Source of the DNA: Cornus controversa
Taxonomy: Eukaryota; Streptophyta; Magnoliopsida; Cornales; Cornaceae
Length of the DNA stretch: 64,000 nucleotides
Assembly (NCBI GenBank): GCA_026545225.1
Contig: CM048845.1
Coordinates: forward strand, 118,981,033 to 119,045,032
Direction: 5' to 3'
A model generated the notes under the pieces. The model was not told where the DNA came from and did not search any database. It saw only the letters and a list, made by a program, of their open reading frames with translations. Below are positions 54,739-64,000 of the stretch, piece by piece; positions within the stretch are counted from its first letter, which is position 1, and every line of letters starts with the position of its first letter. A program made the position numbers and the translations under genes.

Positions 54739-56205
54739 ACATATTTGTAATACCTTGTAATTATGAGGTTATTTAATTTTAATTTGAGTTTGAGTTTGGA
54801 TTAGATTATTTGTATATATATATAATTATTTATATAGTGGATATATATAGATAATTATATATGGATGGATACATATATATACAGTGGATATGTAAAGTAT
54901 ATAATTATATATAAATAGAGATATATATATTTATAGTGGATATATATATATATATATATATATGTGTGTAATTATATTAGTGGTGAGATACATATATTAT
55001 ATGTATGGTGGATGCCTTTAGTTGAGCTAGTAGACCGAAAGTGATATTTATAGGTGATACGAATCCTTCAAATGTTGTGAGTGGGTTTCTTTTAAATATA
55101 TGTATATCTTATAAAAGTTGAAAAAAATGGAAATAGGCCAAAAGAAAAGCTAGAAAGAGAAAAACCCTAGAGGGAGAAAAGAAAAGTTTTAGGGAGAGAA
55201 AGAAGAGCCGAGATAGGGAGGGGGCAGCGGCTGTGGGTTGTTTGGGTTCATGGTGGTGATGCCCAGCGGTGGTAGCCGTTGAACAGGAAGGTAGATGGTG
55301 GCTGTAAGCTCGGTTGTGGCTTCCGTCATCGGGGTTCATGGTTGGGTAGTTGATATCGGGGTGGCAATTCCGTGGAGGCTAGGTGGGTTTCTCTTTCTCA
55401 GATGGGTCACGGTTTTGGGTGGCTGAAGGAGTGGTCTCGGTCGAACATGGCTTCGGGCATGGGAGAGGTGGCCAGTGATGGTAGAAATTGGTGGTGGCTG
55501 ATCGGTTGATTTTTGTCAACGGTGGAGTTTGGTTTTGGTTGGCTGTGTGGATGGTGGGTGCTCCGGCAAGGAAGGTGTCAAGTATGGAGACATGCATTTG
55601 GGTTGATAGTGCATGGAAGTGGTGTCATGTTCTGAGTCTACGTTCATGGGTTTTTACTGGTAGCCAATAATACATGACGGTGGTCCTTGTGGTGTTGGGT
55701 TCAGCTGGAGTTGCCGTACAAGGTGAAGGCGTAGAGCTGCCATGGTGGTTCGTCAAGGAAGGTTCTTCCAAATGGGTTCACTTTGGTGTGGCCGTTTCAG
55801 CTAATCTTTGATGGCTCAGTTTTGACCCACCTCCGTCACCATTATATATATATATATATATAGTCTGAATCTATATAGCTATATATAGCTTATGTCTACT
55901 CAATATCATCATCACCCCCATTGTTCATCATCATCAACACCACCACCGACCAAATCCCAACCGATTCTAGCCACCATCATCACCGTTTCTCACCACCGGA
56001 ACCGAGCTCCATCATCGCCGAGAAGCGAAGACCATCTTCAACACCACCACCAACCAAATTGACCCAATTCCGACCACCAGCATCACCATTTCTCACCACC
56101 AGAACCGAGCTCTATCATCGCCGAGAAGCGAAGACCCATCATCTTCAACCAATTTCTCTATATACACTCACAAATGTATATATTTATACACACACACATA
56201 TTTGT
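54739..56205. repeat. unclassified insertion-like block
   Basis: The identical 10-mer acatatttgt stands at both edges (54739-54748 and 56196-56205), and homology between copies B and C resumes at the right edge. The block starts with a TA-rich part, then a G/GGT-rich part (55.1-55.8 kb) and a CCA-rich part (55.9-56.15 kb). The last contains two copies, about 100 bp apart, of a unit with gagctc-atcatcgccgagaa. No coding domain was found. The ends are not inverted repeats, so the class is unknown. Confidence 0.4.
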
Positions 56206-56292
56206 TTGTTACAAAAAGCACTTGCAAGTAATTAGTACAAGAGACCAGCATAAATAGTTATAAAAAGCTGAAGAGAAGTAATTTAACTTGCT

Positions 56293-59958
<3,666 letters not shown>

Positions 59959-60690
59959 GGTGAATTGTCTATTGAGAACCTTAAATTTCACCCTGTAATG
60001 TGAGGAACACAAAAGAATATATATACTTCAGTATGTATATATGATGGGAAACTGTGTGTTCCAACACTGATATATGCCTAGAGCATGTGAAGCTAGCAAC
60101 AGAAATGTAAATATTTAAGCAAACATTATTAAATAAAGATTTTATAGCATATAATTAACTATTATGAGGACTGAAGATCTAAACTTAATTCACAAGAAGG
60201 TAATATGATAAGTGAACTATATATATATAGACAGATTTTCCAGGGAAAACGAAAACAACCATTTAAACGCAAATTAACACAAAGGCAAAACCAAGTATAT
60301 TTAGCTTAATTACCAAAACCGAAGAAGCTTCTAGGACCCCAAATTCCAAGCACATACAAATACTTAGAAGTTGCAAAATAATAACTTTTCCATCATAGTA
60401 TTGGCAGCATGGCGGGAAAGGAGGTCCATTCTGATTGGAAATAAAGAACTAAAGATCAAAAGTACTGTGAAAGATGGAAAGTAGAAGAAAAGACACCACC
60501 ATGGAGGGGCTAGAAAAGATGGTGAACAAAAAGAGAGGGTGAACAAATCTTCTTGAAGGTTCAAATATATATACACACACATACACACACATACATATAT
60601 AGATAGGAGGAGGAGGAGAGCCATTCATAGTAACCCAAATAATAGCCACTAAAATATAGTAAGACAAGAAAAAAAAAGGCATTACTGAAT
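59959..60690 (-). promoter_or_regulatory. GLR copy C upstream region
   Basis: Collinear with the regions upstream of A and B, including the TA-rich run (about 60220-60230) and the aaagaactaaagatcaaaag block. It keeps the 100 bp deleted in copy B. Homology fades at about 60690. Confidence 0.6.
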
Positions 60691-60879
60691 TTGGCTGGGT
60701 TTTTAAAAAAAAAATGAAACTAACCGATCATTAGACCTGTCGCCATCTTCACCAAAGTTATTATGAGGAGCATGGCCCTCTCACCGTGAGCTCACACTCT
60801 TGCTCGTGGACTTGTTCGTTATGTTATTAACTCCTTAACCATTTTTTTTTTCTTTTTCAAAAAATTATGGTGCACAAAA

Positions 60880-61042
60880 ATCCGTTCAAACTGTAAAACC
60901 AAACCGGATCGGACAATTTGATCCGATTTTTTTGCGGTCCGGTTCAGTCACGGTTCCAAAATTTTGGACCCATCAAGTAACGGTCCGGTTACGATTTGAG
61001 GTCACTTAGGACCGAACCAAACCAGACCGGACTGTTACTATA
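60880..61042. repeat. CCGGTTC/GAACCGG-rich repeat
   Basis: Dense repetition of ggtccggtt and aaccaaaccgga words, a common degenerate repeat of plant genomes of uncertain class. A related cluster lies at 63150-63325. Confidence 0.6.
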
Positions 61043-61306
61043 TATATATATATATTCAGTAATTAGGCCTTAAAATGTAGTATTCAGCAAATTCAACTAA
61101 AAGCCATGCATTCGTCTTAAAATGTAGTATTCAGCAAAAATATCCTTCACTAATTAATTAGGCCTACTATACAAATTCAACTAATTCTCTGCCGGCGCCT
61201 CTATATATAATATATGTATGTGCTAACAGAGTCTGTTTATTTAGCATTTTCCTGCACTATCTACTTATTAGCAAGGACATGAGGCTCTTTCACCAAACTC
61301 TGGATG

Positions 61307-61307
<1 letters not shown>

Positions 61308-61346
<39 letters not shown>
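61308..61346. repeat. TA microsatellite
   Basis: A run of about nineteen TA dinucleotides, non-coding. Confidence 0.9.
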
Positions 61347-61349
<3 letters not shown>

Positions 61350-61689
61350 TTCAAGATTTTGACTTACAAAATTTGGAGGAAGCTGTGTTCTGAACCAGAG
61401 AAACCAGCATGAGGGAAATTAAACACTACTCTGTCAAATAATTTGGAATCGAGGCGTGAGTCACAGCTTATGGTGGTGGCATCTACTTCATGTAAAACAA
61501 TGCAACCTACGTCCTTAAGTTGCAACAAGTTGGCTTCCGAAGTAGAATGCTTTATCTTTAACGACTTTTTACCCCCACACCAAATAAAATAAAATAAAAA
61601 AGACAGTCCTATATATATATATGTGTGTGTGTATATAAATATATATGTGTGTGTGTGTGTGTGTGGGTGTCAATATATAACTTAAGAAG

Positions 61690-62790
61690 AAGGTTGAGAA
61701 GTCAACCTATGCCACCATGGCAACCACATCACAAGCGAAAGAGGCCCACATCAAAATGGCTCGAGCACCACGGTTTGAACTTCGAGGCCCATTCCTCGAG
61801 CACCATGGCCCAAGCCCACTGCTCGAGCACCACCATCTAAGTCTCGAAAACCCATTGCTCGAGCACTACACCAAAGCCTCGAGGCCTATCTCTCGAGCAC
61901 AGACACCAAAGCCTTGAGACCTATCTCTTGAGCACAGACTCCAAAGCCTCGAGACTTATGCCTCGAGGCCTATCTCTCGAGCACAGATACCAAAGCCTCG
62001 AGACCTATCCCTCGAGCACAGACACCAAAGCCTCGAAACCTATCTCTCGAGCACAGACACCAAAGTCTCGAGACCTATCCCTCGAGCACAATCATGTAAG
62101 CCTCGAGACCTATCTCTCAAACACTACTGACTCGAATCACGAAGATTTGCTCTTCGAGCATCACCCACAAACATTAAGTATATAGGCACATTCCCCAAAT
62201 GAACAAGCAAACCCTACAGCGCGACAAGGATAGGGATTGGTAGGTCCCACCCCTTTGTAGCTACGTCACAGGGTCCTAATGGGATACTCAGAAGGGTTTT
62301 GAATTGGAGGATGAATAATAGAGAAAGTCCAACTAAATCAAGGGGTCTAGTTATTGGAACAGTGAGCAATGCTTTGTCATAGCAAAGACTCTTACCATCA
62401 CCATTAATGCTCTGACAAAAAGTAATTAATGGAGCCAACTACCGCCGCTAAAGGATGTCTGAAGGCATTCAATACAAAGGGGAGGCTAGAAGCTTAAGGT
62501 CACAAAAAAAGGAAGGAAGTGACACTTTAGGTGCTTAGGATACTTATAACCTAAGTACCCCTGACCCTAGAATCGGGTCGATCCACTTCTGACCCATCAA
62601 GGGTGACCCGAGACCAATGACTTTGTATAAATAGAGAACTCTATGATAATGGCAAGGTAGGTCCTACCCTCACCATCTCCTCCATTAACTAGCTCTGACT
62701 GTTCCCCCTCTGGTCTGGATACTCTCTAGGTCCCTCATAGTTGTGTTGACTACCCTGTTCGTTACCCATTTTACGGTTATTGATAAAGAA
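61690..62790 (+). repeat. LTR-like sequence, candidate solo LTR with internal minisatellite
   Basis: After the minisatellite the sequence keeps features of a gypsy-type LTR: mixed composition, a TATA-like tgtataaatagagaac at about 62623, then a pyrimidine-rich stretch with cctcccattaac-like and ccctctggtctgg words. No partner LTR, primer site or coding domain is present. If it is an LTR it is a solitary fossil. The ends were not fixed. Confidence 0.35.
61861..62130 (+). repeat. 35-bp minisatellite rich in CTCGAG
   Basis: About seven units of gagcacagacaccaaagcct-cgagacctatctctc (35 bp), each containing one or two ctcgag/cctcgag words. Looser units extend left to about 61760. Because 35 is not a multiple of three, the open frames crossing it change reading with each unit and are not evidence of a protein. 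Confidence 0.88.
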
Positions 62791-62877
62791 CCTTTACAAT
62801 ATATATATATATATATAATTTTGGAGAACTATAAGTAGGGGCATATATGATAAGCATTGAGCCAAAGCTATACCTAC

Positions 62878-63018
62878 TGAATCGAGAGAGGTAGCAACCA
62901 TATTTACAGCAGAGCCAAATGCTTTGGCTAAGCAAGTAGAGAATGGGAAATCTCCTTCACCCACTAGTAATATACTATGAGAGCTCACATTGCTGAACTT
63001 TTTCTGCTGGAGTTCCAT
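62878..63018 (-). pseudogene. lone first exon of a DUF2431 (BMT5-like) gene
   Basis: A 47-codon frame starts at the ATG 63018 and reads HSILLVGEGDFPFSTCLAKA then FGSAVNMVATSLDS, the hallmark nucleotide-binding start of plant DUF2431 proteins, relatives of yeast BMT5 (25S rRNA uridine-N3 methyltransferase). A plausible donor (gtaggta) follows the LDS codons, where plant homologues have an intron. The next exon, expected to carry the Y-x-KA-x2-N motif, is not found leftward in the window before the GLR array. It is therefore either a gene fragment, or a gene whose second exon lies beyond an unusually long, repeat-filled intron. The fragment reading is preferred. Confidence 0.65.
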
Positions 63019-63149
63019 ATATTTTTTTCTAAGTTTTTAATCAGTTCTCATACGGTTGTTTTGCAACATTCTTCACCATATAAAGTTTAAATTGAACACC
63101 ATCTACTCTACTATTTTCAGATCCACACTCTAGGCTTGAAAATTTGAAA

Positions 63150-63325
63150 TTGGTGAACCGTGGAACCGAACCGGACCAAACCGGTTCTTCGCGGTTCGGT
63201 TCGGTCCGGTTCGGTTTCATACGGTCAAACGGTTCGGTCCGGTTCCATTTTTAGTGGAACCGGACCATATGGTTTGGTTCCAAAAAAGACCAAAACTGGA
63301 CCGAACTGGACCGTGTGCACTCCTA
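63150..63325. repeat. GGTTCGG-rich repeat
   Basis: Tandem-like ggttcggttcggtccggttc words followed by ccggaccatatggtttgg, related to the cluster at 60880-61042 and in mixed orientation. Confidence 0.6.
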
Positions 63326-64000
63326 CTGCACTCTCGAAATTTAAATAAAAATGAAGTGTTAGATAATTTTTTTCTTCCTTTACTTGTTGCTTGTCGATGG
63401 AGAATGATGCCCCATTCAATAAAAAATTCTTCAAAGTAGTATATTTATCTCCATTATTAGCTTCAGGTTAAAAACCAAAAATCTGGGATAAAATGCGAAT
63501 TTGACAAGTTGGTTTTCTAATAATATATGAAGGAGATTATTATATTCCCGCAATTTAAGTAGATGCGAGATCTACAAATCCCCCTTCCGATATGATATTT
63601 GGGGATGTTTTGTTAATCTTCAAAGTCCAACCCTCAACCTTTAATATAACCATGCTTTTTTTTCTTGATAATTTCTAATATAAGAGTATGTCCACTCAAA
63701 TCTTCAAATTTCATATGTCAAATTCATTTGAGGTAAGATGTGATAAATTGACATATCTATGTATAAATAATTCCATCCTATATGTCAAATTTACTAATTT
63801 ATTAATATTTTTATTTTAATTAAACATAAATGATTTTTTCTCTTTAATGATATGTGATACCCATATTTTAAAATAATAAAAATAATTCATTTGACAAAGC
63901 AAAAGGTTATATGTCAAATTTGGGCGATATGATTCAATACCAAATGACAACTAGACATTTGATTATTCGATCGGAAAAAACGGATGCCAAAACTATCCGT
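63326..64000. other. AT-rich right edge, no gene seen
   Basis: Contains repeated tatgtcaaatt words (about 63714, 63781 and 63910), partly in inverted arrangement with caaatgacaactagacattt, suggesting part of a MITE cut by the window edge. Confidence 0.4.

Noticed and set aside
61625-62185. Overlapping frames across the 35-bp minisatellite
   Set aside because: The unit length is not a multiple of three and the peptides are only the repeat read in changing frames.

Overview
This is a piece of a plant nuclear genome, most likely a woody eudicot. The supporting signs are spliced genes with clear eudicot homologues, long AT-rich intergenic stretches, and many plant repeat families (Ty1/copia LTR elements, L1 and RTE LINEs, an Au-like SINE, foldback MITE-like elements). 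The species cannot be named from the sequence alone.

Layout, left to right. 1-66: possible tail of a gene entering from the left. 1654-2940 (minus): single-exon vacuolar amino-acid transporter of the AVT3 type with a GA-rich leader. 4925-5420: broken copy of the 3' end of a PPR gene. 8147-10036 (minus): the intact PPR gene, resembling Arabidopsis At2g17525. 10162-15800: a young Ty1/copia element, with both LTRs and a 5-bp target duplication, about 125 bp upstream of the PPR start codon. 17.3-20.2 kb: decayed gypsy-type transposon-related material. 24536-26208 (plus): MED28, a Mediator subunit, in three coding exons; a 1.6-kb element with terminal inverted repeats sits upstream, between its probable leader and the ATG exon. 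27272-41952 (plus): IRE1, the ER-stress sensor kinase/RNase, in seven coding exons. Its 8.5-kb intron 2 holds an RTE LINE relic, a clean 5'-truncated L1 insertion, MITE-like foldbacks and a rearranged 18S rRNA fragment. 42405-45997, 49536-53139 and 56293-59958 (all minus): three intact tandem clade-II glutamate receptor-like channel genes (GLR2 type) with identical six-exon architecture. 47.1-49.0, 54.7-56.2 and 61.7-62.8 kb: repeat-rich insertions between and beyond them. 62878-63018 (minus): a lone first exon of a DUF2431/BMT5-like rRNA methyltransferase-type gene.

The genes do not form a pathway. The GLR array arose by tandem duplication whose unit included a little of the IRE1 3' flank, and copies B and C are closer to each other than to A. 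The most noteworthy observations are: (1) an 89-bp-period tandem duplication of the acceptor and start of IRE1 exon 4, giving two competing 3' splice sites, of which the upstream one would cut the protein off inside the kinase domain; (2) an 18S rRNA fragment in IRE1 intron 2 that joins two distant parts of the molecule; (3) a GC-AG intron required by the IRE1 reading frame; (4) a recent copia insertion in the PPR promoter; and (5) a 100-bp deletion between 5-bp repeats in the promoter of one GLR copy. I found no convincing novel multi-gene system.
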